Assembly: GCA_937958285.1 (NCBI GenBank)
Contig: CALFXQ010000346.1
Location: 1 to 8,286, forward strand
Direction of reading: 5' to 3'
Source: an uncultured Fusibacter sp.
GTDB taxonomy: Bacteria; Bacillota; Clostridia; Peptostreptococcales; Acidaminobacteraceae
Length of the DNA stretch: 8,286 bases
How positions within the stretch are numbered: position 1 is the first letter of the stretch; each line of letters starts with the position of its first letter. The notes under the pieces were generated by a model that was not told the DNA's origin, did no database searches, and saw only the letters and a list, made by a program, of their open reading frames with translations. A program made the translations under genes and the position numbers. Shown in pieces: positions 1 through 5,762 of the stretch.

Positions 1-102
1 TTTATAAGTAGGTACATTGTTCAGTTGTCATGGTTCAGGATTTTGTTCGCTTTGTAGACTCTTATGCGTCGTTTTTCTGTGTGACGCCATGTCTTAGCGA
101 CA
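1..102 (-). other. putative rRNA operon leader (5' part of transcript)
   Basis: This stretch lies directly downstream, on the minus strand, of a very strong promoter and shows no reading frame worth calling. The minus-strand segment 30 to 11 reads TGACAACTGAACAATGTACC, which resembles the conserved 'TTGAAAACTGAACAATG' type sequence found in Firmicutes before 16S rRNA or in rRNA spacers. A small hairpin with GCGTC/GACGC arms (66-70 and 83-87) sits in the leader. No 16S sequence is inside the window, so the rRNA identity is inferred from promoter strength and leader resemblance only. Another stable RNA is possible. Confidence 0.5.
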
Positions 103-108
103 AGATAA

Positions 109-160
109 ATATTAGCATTATCTCGTAAACGAGTCAACACCTTTTTTAAAGTTTTTTTTG
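109..160 (-). promoter_or_regulatory. strong sigma-A promoter with UP-like element, rRNA-type
   Basis: On the minus strand a -35 box TTGACT (132-137) is followed, after exactly 17 bp, by a -10 box TAATAT (109-114). Upstream of the -35 box lie A-tracts (138-160, minus strand) like the UP elements of stable-RNA promoters. A 12-bp inverted repeat CTCGT-AA-ACGAG (122-133) fills much of the spacer and touches the -35 box. Transcription should start near 102 and run leftward out of the window. Confidence 0.75.
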
Positions 161-182
161 CTAAGACTTAACTATTTTTGAT

Positions 183-216
183 TCAAAAGAAAAAACACTA
201 TATATTGATATAGTGT
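183..216 (-). terminator. rho-independent terminator ending the leftward gene block
   Basis: A perfect 9-bp stem, ACACTATAT (195-203) and ATATAGTGT (208-216), closes a 4-nt loop. Read on the minus strand it is followed by a T-rich tract (194 down to about 185, broken by one C). The stem is AT-only apart from two GC pairs, so it is weak, but the T-tract direction and its place between the CoA-binding gene and the next leftward promoter fit a terminator. There is no T-tract on the plus side. Confidence 0.65.
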
Positions 217-390
217 CTTCATTAAAGCACAATTAACTGTGAATTAGATGCGCTAATCTTTAATTAGCAAATACTTATTTGCAGGTGTAAATAAGTCGAC
301 AATAGAACATCCATAAACTGCAAACATAGCATCTATATTTGGCAATTCAATCGTTTACACTGTGCAATATTATTTTCAGAATTGGTCTTT
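217..390. other. gene-free stretch downstream of the CoA-binding gene
   Basis: Together with 1-216 this makes about 390 bases without a convincing gene. It would be the 3' untranslated part of the leftward transcript. It holds small inverted repeats, such as GCAAAT-ACTT-ATTTGC (267-282) and CACA-ATTAAC-TGTG (229-242). On the minus strand there is a 33-codon stretch without stops (354 down to 256, stop 253-255), but it has no ribosome binding site. I see no tRNA or other RNA gene. Confidence 0.5.
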
Positions 391-792
391 CTAGAGCGGG
401 CAAAATGGTAGATCGCCTAGTTCGACAAGAACACAATAGCCATAGACAATTTTAAGACCTAGTGCCTGCGCTCGGTCTAGAACTTCTTGATTATAAGTTC
501 CTGGTTGAAACCAAACGTATTCTATGCCACTTTCGACAATGTCTTGCAGTGCACTTATTGCCAAATCAGGTGCTACCACAATATTAACTACATCGATGCT
601 CGATTGATTTTTCAAATCGGAGATACATGGCACCTCATCGACAGCCTCATATCTTGGATTAACTGGAACTACATTAAACTGACAATTTTTCAATTTTTTA
701 AAAATTTTATATCCAAACTTCGATGTTGTAGGAGTCGCACCAAGTACAGCCCAGTTTTTCTTTTCAAACATTTGCTCTATAATCGCCTTCAT
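391..792 (-). CDS. CoA-binding Rossmann-fold protein (YccU/YneT type)
   Basis: A 133-aa cytosolic protein of the small CoA-binding family (Pfam CoA_binding_2), a single Rossmann domain related to the CoA-binding domain of succinyl-CoA synthetase alpha. Visible family marks are the glycine turn GATPTTSKFG (residues 18-27, usual form GASxxxxRxG), VNPR (44-47), WFQPGTYN (94-101) and YGYCVLVE (117-124). Length matches the family (about 135-140). The ATG start has GAGAGG six bases upstream. It lies 153 bp downstream of yigZ and is followed by the terminator at 183-216. Members bind CoA, but no reaction is established for most of them, so the cellular role is open. The family call is firm; any function beyond CoA binding would be a guess. 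Confidence 0.88.
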   Translation of the reverse strand: MKAIIEQMFEKKNWAVLGATPTTSKFGYKIFKKLKNCQFNVVPVNPRYEAVDEVPCISDLKNQSSIDVVNIVVAPDLAISALQDIVESGIEYVWFQPGTYNQEVLDRAQALGLKIVYGYCVLVELGDLPFCPL

Positions 793-818
793 TTTAGACC
801 TCTCATCTCGTCATTGTA

Positions 819-824
819 ATTATA
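819..824 (-). promoter_or_regulatory. possible -10 box for the CoA-binding gene
   Basis: The minus strand carries a perfect TATAAT about 27 bp before the ATG of the CoA-binding gene, in an AT-rich gap. No good -35 box is found 16-18 bp upstream, so this may be a weak promoter or chance. The gene could instead be read through from hflX-yigZ. Confidence 0.3.
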
Positions 825-829
825 TAACA

Positions 830-869
830 CCAAAATTTTGCTTATTTTAATCAGCATGTAAAACTTTGG
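830..869. repeat. imperfect inverted repeat in the yigZ / CoA-binding gap
   Basis: CCAAAATTTT (830-839) and AAAACTTTGG (860-869) are inverted copies with one mismatch, separated by 20 bases. There is no T-tract on either side, so it is not an evident terminator. It lies just upstream of the possible -10 box at 819-824 as read leftward. Confidence 0.35.
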
Positions 870-918
870 TATGCACCCAGTTAATCCGAAGCGCCTTTGC
901 TTTTACTAATTTATTGTT

Positions 919-940
919 TTTGTCTTTGCTTTGTCTTTGA
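919..940. repeat. 11-bp direct tandem repeat just after the yigZ stop
   Basis: TTTGTCTTTGC (919-929) is followed immediately by TTTGTCTTTGA (930-940): two adjacent copies differing at the last base. The copies lie in the 153-bp gap a few bases past the yigZ stop. No function is evident; replication slippage is the simple explanation. Confidence 0.5.
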
Positions 941-945
941 TGATG

Positions 946-1587
946 TCAGTACAGAATAAAAGTGCCCGCATCTACACATCCATAGACAATATTGGGATCG
1001 GTCAAATCAATCTTCCCACTCGTTAAATCGATTAGTGCATTGCGCAACTGTGTTGCGTGAGGAACAGCTATATAAAGCATAGTTTCAACCACCTCTGTAA
1101 AACCGTGATTGATCCCCACAACGGGGTACTGGGTGAGAAGATGGGCAATTTTCCCTTGCTGTGTATAATCATAGCGGCATATGATTTGATCGTAATGATC
1201 GACTTCTACAATGCCAGACTCAGATAATGTCAATTTCGCACTTTCGGTATACGCTCGAACCAAGCCACCAGTTCCGAGTTTTACGCCTCCAAAGTACCTG
1301 GTGATTACAAGACATAAATCTGTTAAGTGCTCGTGTTTGAGCATCTCTAGAACAGGTAACCCCGCGGTGCCAGATGGCTCACCATCATCACTATAGCGTT
1401 GTGTTGTATAGCGTTCGCCCAATAGAAAAACAGGCACATTGTGAGCCGCTTGCCAGTGCTGCTTTTTAATGCTCTCGATATACCCCTGTGCTTCAAGCTC
1501 GGTTTGTATGGGAAAAATATGACCAATAAACCTAGACTTTTCGATAATCAACTCCGATTGGGCCACCTTGCGAACGGTTTTATACAT
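946..1587 (-). CDS. yigZ: YigZ/IMPACT family protein
   Basis: A 213-aa protein of the UPF0029/IMPACT family (E. coli YigZ, Bacillus YvyE), close to the usual 205-217 aa. The N-terminal IMPACT domain shows both hallmarks: DDGEPSGTAGLP (residues 67-78) and RYFGGVKLGTGGLVRAY (97-113). The C-terminal third (from about residue 130) fits the DUF1949 ferredoxin-like domain. The ATG overlaps the end of hflX by 8 bp (ATGTATAA), with an AGG-containing ribosome binding site inside hflX, so the two are transcribed together and probably translationally coupled. Eukaryotic IMPACT regulates translation through GCN2/GCN1. The bacterial role is not settled, although pairing with a ribosome-rescue GTPase suggests a link to translation (inference). 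Confidence 0.93.
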   Translation of the reverse strand: MYKTVRKVAQSELIIEKSRFIGHIFPIQTELEAQGYIESIKKQHWQAAHNVPVFLLGERYTTQRYSDDGEPSGTAGLPVLEMLKHEHLTDLCLVITRYFGGVKLGTGGLVRAYTESAKLTLSESGIVEVDHYDQIICRYDYTQQGKIAHLLTQYPVVGINHGFTEVVETMLYIAVPHATQLRNALIDLTSGKIDLTDPNIVYGCVDAGTFILY

Positions 1588-2881
1588 TTTGTGTTTCTAC
1601 CTGGAGATAATGCTTGTATTTTTCATAATCTGGAATATCGAGTTCCACATCGACACAGGTCCCTTGCTCTTCGTAAGTTGTTTGGTAGACTTTGCCCACA
1701 TCCATGATACGACTTAAGGTACTGCCATCGGCATATGGCACCAGCAGCTTAATGCGACGCATTGTAGTGAAAATTCGGCGATCTATAATCTCGACTAGCT
1801 GGTCAAATCCTTCGTGTGTCTTCATGGATGTCCAAAGATCTGCTCTGGGGTAGGCCCGCTCCCCATCGAATAGGTCTGCTTTATTGAACACACACAGTTC
1901 CTCATGTTCAGATGCCCCGAGTTCGGTAAGGGTTTCGTCGGTTACGCGCATTTGCAGCTCGTAATATGGATTAGATGCATCTACTACATGGATTAGCAAG
2001 TCCGCGTGAATCACTTCTTCGAGGGTTGCCTTAAAAGCCTCTACTAGGGCGTGAGGCAGCTTACTTACAAAACCAACGGTATCTATGAGAATAAAGGCCT
2101 TGTGATCGTCGATGGCAATTTTCCGATGAAAAGTATCTAAGGTTGCAAAGAGCATGTCTTTTTCAAATACTTGTTTATCTTCGCCTTCGCTGCCAAAACG
2201 ATTGATAAAGGCGTTCATAATTGAGGACTTGCCTGCATTTGTATAGCCCACTAATGCCACAACTGGAATTTCATTTTTGATGCGCTGCTGCCTTGTCACT
2301 TGGCGCTGCTCTTGAGCATCTTTTAGACGGTTTCTGATATCGTTTATGCGATCGTTGATCCGCCGTCTGTCGATTTCGAGCTTCTGTTCGCCAGGTCCTC
2401 TGGTTCCAATCCCGCCACCGGTTCTAGAAAGCTCACTTCCAAGTCCGATGAGGCGAGGCAAGCGATAGCGTATTTGTGCAAGTTCAACTTGGAGTTTTGC
2501 GATATGTGACTGTGCGCGCAGTGCAAAGATGTCGAGTATTAATGCTGTTCGGTCGATGACGCGCATCCCAATAACACCTTCGAGATTTCTGATTTGCGCC
2601 CCACTTAGTTCGTCGTTAAAAATCACCAGATTTGCGCCGAGGGCATGTGCTGCATCTCTCACTTCTTCTACTTTGCCCTTGCCAATATATGTTGCCGCTT
2701 CTATTGTGGATTTGTTTTGCACCATAGAATGAAGCACAATGCCACCAGCAGCTTTAACCAATTCAGCGAGTTCTTCCATTGACTGGGTTATATCGATTTC
2801 GCCTCTAATACCTCTGTCCATACCAATAAGGACCGCTTGCTGTTTGACTTCTTCTATAATGGTGAATATATCTTCTTTCAC
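1580..2881 (-). CDS. hflX: GTPase HflX (ribosome-associated)
   Basis: A 433-aa protein, similar to E. coli HflX (426 aa), which binds the 50S subunit and splits stalled or hibernating ribosomes. Order of parts: N-terminal HflX domain (about 1-150), the family signature GPGEQKLEIDRRR (162-174, usually GPGETQLE), a coiled helical linker (to about 203), then the G domain with G1 GYTNAGKSS (212-220), G2 region FATLDT (245-250), G3 DTVGF (267-271), G4 NKAD (333-336) and a likely G5 SMKTHEG. The start is the GTG at 2881, not the ATG at 2977. The GTG has AGAGAGG seven bases upstream, gives the family length, and lies downstream of the -10 box at 2946-2951; the 32 extra residues from 2977 do not look like HflX. 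The gene is divergent from the copper operon and unrelated to it in function. Confidence 0.95.
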   Translation of the reverse strand: MKEDIFTIIEEVKQQAVLIGMDRGIRGEIDITQSMEELAELVKAAGGIVLHSMVQNKSTIEAATYIGKGKVEEVRDAAHALGANLVIFNDELSGAQIRNLEGVIGMRVIDRTALILDIFALRAQSHIAKLQVELAQIRYRLPRLIGLGSELSRTGGGIGTRGPGEQKLEIDRRRINDRINDIRNRLKDAQEQRQVTRQQRIKNEIPVVALVGYTNAGKSSIMNAFINRFGSEGEDKQVFEKDMLFATLDTFHRKIAIDDHKAFILIDTVGFVSKLPHALVEAFKATLEEVIHADLLIHVVDASNPYYELQMRVTDETLTELGASEHEELCVFNKADLFDGERAYPRADLWTSMKTHEGFDQLVEIIDRRIFTTMRRIKLLVPYADGSTLSRIMDVGKVYQTTYEEQGTCVDVELDIPDYEKYKHYLQVETQNV

Positions 2882-2888
2882 AGTTTTA

Positions 2889-2895
2889 CCTCTCT
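2889..2895 (-). promoter_or_regulatory. ribosome binding site deciding the hflX GTG start
   Basis: AGAGAGG on the minus strand, seven bases before the GTG at 2881. It rules for this start over the ATG at 2977, which has no comparable site and overlaps the promoter region. Confidence 0.75.
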
Positions 2896-2945
2896 TGTGC
2901 GTGTAAGTCTTGATTGCGCAATACGTATATCTTTCTAATGCTCTA

Positions 2946-2951
2946 ATTATA
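2946..2951 (-). promoter_or_regulatory. likely hflX promoter -10 box
   Basis: Perfect TATAAT on the minus strand, 65 bp before the GTG start. The best -35-like hexamer, TTGTCA (2972-2977), is 20 bp away, longer than ideal, so the -35 is uncertain. The box lies in the left arm of the inverted repeat 2948-2989. Small perfect palindromes lie in the expected leader (ATTGCGCAAT 2913-2922, ATACGTAT 2921-2928). Confidence 0.5.
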
Positions 2952-2989
2952 CACGATATTTCAATTTTTAATGACAATAATCGTGTATA
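2948..2989. repeat. 10-bp perfect inverted repeat in the hflX-copA divergent region
   Basis: TATACACGAT (2948-2957) and ATCGTGTATA (2980-2989) are exact inverted copies, 22 bp apart. The left arm contains most of the hflX -10 box. The right arm contains a TATACT hexamer on the plus strand (2986-2991). It could be an operator for a dimeric regulator, or two near-symmetric -10 regions. Confidence 0.55.
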
Positions 2990-3012
2990 CTCGAGGATTC
3001 CAAAAAAGTCAC

Positions 3013-3041
3013 TTGACTTACATACCCCTAGGGGGTATATT
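3013..3041 (+). promoter_or_regulatory. copper operon promoter
   Basis: A -35 box TTGACT (3013-3018) and a -10 box TATATT (3036-3041) are separated by the ideal 17 bp. Transcription should begin near 3048. A CsoR palindrome fills the spacer and runs into the -10 box, so bound CsoR would exclude RNA polymerase. Confidence 0.88.
3022..3038. promoter_or_regulatory. CsoR operator 1 (between -35 and -10)
   Basis: ATACCCCTAGGGGGTAT, a 7-3-7 perfect inverted repeat with arms ATACCCC and GGGGTAT. This matches the known CsoR operator type (TACCCC-TA-GGGGTA) of Bacillus and Listeria. The csoR gene is in the same operon, implying autoregulation relieved by Cu(I). Confidence 0.88.
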
Positions 3042-3057
3042 GATTATAGAACTAACG

Positions 3058-3074
3058 ATACCCCTCAGGGGTAT
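3058..3074. promoter_or_regulatory. CsoR operator 2 (downstream of the start point)
   Basis: ATACCCCTCAGGGGTAT, an 8-1-8 perfect inverted repeat with the same arms as operator 1. The centres are 36 bp apart (3030 and 3066). It lies about 10 bp after the expected transcription start, where a bound repressor would act as a roadblock or help occupy operator 1. Confidence 0.85.
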
Positions 3075-3087
3075 ATCGCGTACGATA

Positions 3088-3094
3088 AAAGGAG
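3088..3094 (+). promoter_or_regulatory. ribosome binding site deciding the copA start
   Basis: AAAGGAG five bases before the ATG at 3100. It shows that the upstream in-frame ATG at 2971, which precedes the promoter and both operators, is not the start. Confidence 0.85.
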
Positions 3095-3099
3095 TTGTT

Positions 3100-5361
3100 A
3101 TGACAAAACAAATAAGCTTACCTGTTGAGGGCATGACTTGTGCTGCCTGCAGCGCGGCCATTGAACGCAAACTAAAAAAGACAAAGGGCATACATGAGAT
3201 ATCTGTAAATCTAGCAACAGAGAAAGCGAGCATTTCTTACGCACCCGAAGAAATTCGCTTGTCAGACATCAAACAGGTAATCATCAATTTAGGATACACA
3301 CCAAAAGAAATTGATGCCAAAGTCGATTTAGATGCCGATCAAAAGAAGAAATCCGACGAGATTAAGCAGATGTGGATTAAATTTTGGGTCGCTATTGGCT
3401 TCTCTATTCCGTTACTCTATTTGGCAATGGGTCCAATGCTTCCACTTTACCCGCTACCAGTTCCAGCTTTCTTGTCGCCCATGCAATATCCTCTGACCTA
3501 CGCCTTTGTCCAGATTGCCCTTCTCATTCCGGTGGTTTGGGCTGGCAGAAACTTTTACACCGTAGGGTTCAGGGCGATTTTCAGCGGCGCTCCCAACATG
3601 GACTCACTTATTGCCATTGGAACTAGCGCCGCAATTACCTATAGTCTATTTTCGACCTGGCAAATTGCAAATTACGACTTTAGAGCTGTCAATCACCTCT
3701 ACTACGAAACTGCGGGCGTAATCATCGCACTTATTCTCTTGGGCAAGACACTCGAGGCTGTCTCAAAAGGTAAGACCTCTTTGGCAATTAAAACCCTCAT
3801 GCGCCTCGCGCCCAAGACAGCGACCGTCGTGGTTGGAGAACAAACCTTAGAAATGCCCATCGAGGAAATTGAGGTGGGTGACCTGCTTATGGTCCGACCG
3901 GGCGAACAAGTCCCTGTAGATGGTGAAGTTGTGATTGGGTCTAGTGCAGTTGACGAATCCATGCTGACAGGTGAAAGCATGCCTGTAGAGAAGCGCGTTG
4001 GCGACACTGTTATCGGTGCGAGTCTCAATAAGAACGGCACTTTTACTTTCAAAGCTACGCGTGTCGGAGAAGATACGGCTCTTGCCCGCATTATCAAGCT
4101 CGTTCAAGATGCTCAAGGTAGTAAGGCACCCATAGCGCGTTTGGCTGATCAAATCTCTGGTGTATTTGTACCCGTTGTATTTACCATTGCCGTATTGGCG
4201 GGATTATCGTGGTTTATTGCTGGCCAAGATATTGTGTTCTCACTGAAAGTATTTATCGCCATTTTGACAATTGCTTGCCCGTGCGCTCTAGGTCTTGCAA
4301 CCCCAACGGCGATTATGGTTGGAACGGGTCTGGGTGCCGAATTAGGAATTCTCGTTAAGAGTGGTGAAGCACTTGAAAACGCGTATAAACTCGACACTAT
4401 TGTATTCGACAAAACAGGTACATTGACAGAAGGAAATCCAACGCTCGTCGAAATTATTCCATTTAACGACTTCGATTCAGAAACCGTGCTATCGATGGCC
4501 GCTTCTGTAGAATTTGGCAGTGAGCATCCCCTTGCTGAGGCCATTGTCACTGCAGCAAAAGATAAAGGACAGACCCGCTTTAGTGCAGAAGATTTCTCTG
4601 CCGTTCCAGGTCATGGCGTGCATGCCAAGGTCAATGGACAGCTGGTCTCTCTTGGCAATATCAAACATCTCCAAGACGAAAAAATTGATATCGACATTGC
4701 CTCACAGGACCTAAATCGCATTACCTCCGAGGGTAAGACTCCGGTGTTCATCGCTATCGACAATAGACTTGCAGGCCTGTTAGCGCTTCAGGATCCACTT
4801 AAGGTAAATACACCTCAAGCACTCAATGCACTTAAAAAGATGGGTTTAAAGGTCATTATGCTCACAGGCGACAATCGAAAAACCGCAGAAGCTATCGCCA
4901 AAACAGCGGGAATAACCGATGTGATTTCGGAAGTTTTACCTGGCGACAAGGCGGATACCATTAAAAAACTGCAAAGCGAAGGTCGTCAAGTGGCGATGGT
5001 CGGCGATGGCATCAACGACGCGCCCGCTCTGGCTCAAGCCCTAGTTGGTATTGCAATTGGCTCTGGTACCGATGTGGCAATGGAGTCTTCAGACATTGTG
5101 CTTATGAAGAGCGATCTAACGGATGTGGTGCGTGCCATCCGCCTAAGTAGACAAACCCTGATTACCATTCGCCAAAACTTATTCTGGGCCTTTATTTACA
5201 ATATCATTGGCATTCCCATTGCTGCAGGTGTACTCTACCTCTTTGGAGGACCACTTTTAAATCCAATCTTTGCAGCTGCTGCCATGTCGTTAAGCTCTGT
5301 TTCTGTAGTTACAAATGCTCTTCGCTTAAAAACTCAAAAAAACAAGGTGGGTCAGTTATGA
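3100..5361 (+). CDS. copA: Cu(I)-exporting P1B-type ATPase CopA
   Basis: A 753-aa copper pump that uses ATP to move Cu(I) out of the cytoplasm. From N to C: a single HMA domain with GMTCAAC (C14, C17), membrane helices from about residue 93, the actuator loop with TGES (290-293), the membrane metal site CPC (393-395), the phosphorylation motif DKTGT (437-441), HP (476-477) in the nucleotide domain, and GDGINDAP (635-642). The last helices hold YN (700-701) and MSLSS (729-733), the Cu(I) signature of the P1B-1 group, which argues against Zn/Cd or Co transport. Length is normal for a one-HMA CopA. The ATG at 3100 is chosen for its ribosome binding site and because it starts the HMA domain (MTKQISLPVEGM). 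It is first in the CsoR-controlled operon and overlaps csoR by 4 bp. Confidence 0.97.
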   Translation: MTKQISLPVEGMTCAACSAAIERKLKKTKGIHEISVNLATEKASISYAPEEIRLSDIKQVIINLGYTPKEIDAKVDLDADQKKKSDEIKQMWIKFWVAIGFSIPLLYLAMGPMLPLYPLPVPAFLSPMQYPLTYAFVQIALLIPVVWAGRNFYTVGFRAIFSGAPNMDSLIAIGTSAAITYSLFSTWQIANYDFRAVNHLYYETAGVIIALILLGKTLEAVSKGKTSLAIKTLMRLAPKTATVVVGEQTLEMPIEEIEVGDLLMVRPGEQVPVDGEVVIGSSAVDESMLTGESMPVEKRVGDTVIGASLNKNGTFTFKATRVGEDTALARIIKLVQDAQGSKAPIARLADQISGVFVPVVFTIAVLAGLSWFIAGQDIVFSLKVFIAILTIACPCALGLATPTAIMVGTGLGAELGILVKSGEALENAYKLDTIVFDKTGTLTEGNPTLVEIIPFNDFDSETVLSMAASVEFGSEHPLAEAIVTAAKDKGQTRFSAEDFSAVPGHGVHAKVNGQLVSLGNIKHLQDEKIDIDIASQDLNRITSEGKTPVFIAIDNRLAGLLALQDPLKVNTPQALNALKKMGLKVIMLTGDNRKTAEAIAKTAGITDVISEVLPGDKADTIKKLQSEGRQVAMVGDGINDAPALAQALVGIAIGSGTDVAMESSDIVLMKSDLTDVVRAIRLSRQTLITIRQNLFWAFIYNIIGIPIAAGVLYLFGGPLLNPIFAAAAMSLSSVSVVTNALRLKTQKNKVGQL

Positions 5362-5702
5362 GTGAAAAAGTAAATACTTCTTGTTGTAGCAGTTGCACAC
5401 CAGATTGTGAGGCAACGGATTGTGAGCGACATACCATTCGAGATGAAAAAGAAATCAAGTTGCTTCTCAATCGCTGCAATCGCATTGAGGGACAAATTCG
5501 CGGTGTTAAGGGCATGGTCGAAAAAAATGCGTACTGCGACGACATCCTCAATCAAATTGCAGCGGCGCAATCTGCACTTGACGCCCTAAGTCGTGTCATT
5601 TTAGACAGGCATATGAAAAGCTGCCTAATTAGCCGCATTCAAGATGGGGATATGGTGGTTGTAGATGAATTAATGGCCACCATTTCGAGGCTAATGCGCT
5701 AG
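5358..5702 (+). CDS. csoR: copper-sensing transcriptional repressor CsoR
   Basis: A 114-aa all-helical DNA-binding repressor of the CsoR/RcnR (DUF156) family. It represses copper genes until Cu(I) binds. The family core RCNRIEGQIRGVKGMVE (39-55) and the copper ligands C60 (in YCDDIL), H85 and C89 (in HMKSC) give the Cys-His-Cys set of true copper sensors, which differs from Ni/Co-type RcnR and from persulfide-sensing CstR. The ATG overlaps the copA stop (ATGA), with AGGTGG eight bases upstream inside copA. It should act on the two palindromes at 3022-3074. Odd feature: the N-terminal tail carries five cysteines in the first 22 residues (C9, C10, C13, C17, C22) plus H25, beyond the usual core. 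Confidence 0.96.
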   Translation: MSEKVNTSCCSSCTPDCEATDCERHTIRDEKEIKLLLNRCNRIEGQIRGVKGMVEKNAYCDDILNQIAAAQSALDALSRVILDRHMKSCLISRIQDGDMVVVDELMATISRLMR

Positions 5703-5746
5703 TTCAATCTTAAAGCTTTATCTAATTTTGATAACTCAACCTATAT

Positions 5747-5756
5747 GGAGAAAGGA
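5747..5756 (+). promoter_or_regulatory. ribosome binding site deciding the lipoprotein start
   Basis: GGAGAAAGGA ends six bases before the ATG at 5763. An earlier in-frame ATG at 5745 overlaps this site and has nothing comparable upstream, so the start at 5763 is preferred. The 60-bp gap after csoR has a short palindrome (TAAAGCTTTA, 5711-5720) but no T-tract, so the operon should continue through it. Confidence 0.75.
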
Positions 5757-5762
5757 AATCCT

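Noticed and set aside
487..819. 110-codon plus-strand open frame opposite the CoA-binding gene
   Set aside because: It is a shadow of a gene with clear family motifs; its translation is rich in Cys, Ile and Phe runs and has no ribosome binding site.
890..906. Possible terminator after yigZ (AAGC/GCTT arms)
   Set aside because: The stem is only 4 bp and no T-tract follows on the minus strand.
2882..2977. N-terminal extension of hflX from the ATG at 2977
   Set aside because: It covers the likely -10 box and leader, does not resemble HflX, and a GTG with a good ribosome binding site follows.
2971..3099. N-terminal extension of copA from the ATG at 2971
   Set aside because: It would place the copper promoter and both CsoR operators inside the coding region. 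The ATG at 3100 has a strong ribosome binding site and begins the HMA domain.
3702..4152. Long minus-strand open frames opposite copA
   Set aside because: They are antisense to conserved ATPase motifs and have a low-complexity Ser/Thr/Pro-rich translation typical of shadow frames.
5701..5762. Possible terminator between csoR and the lipoprotein gene
   Set aside because: Only a 10-bp AT-rich palindrome is present, without a GC stem or a T-tract, so the operon is taken to continue.
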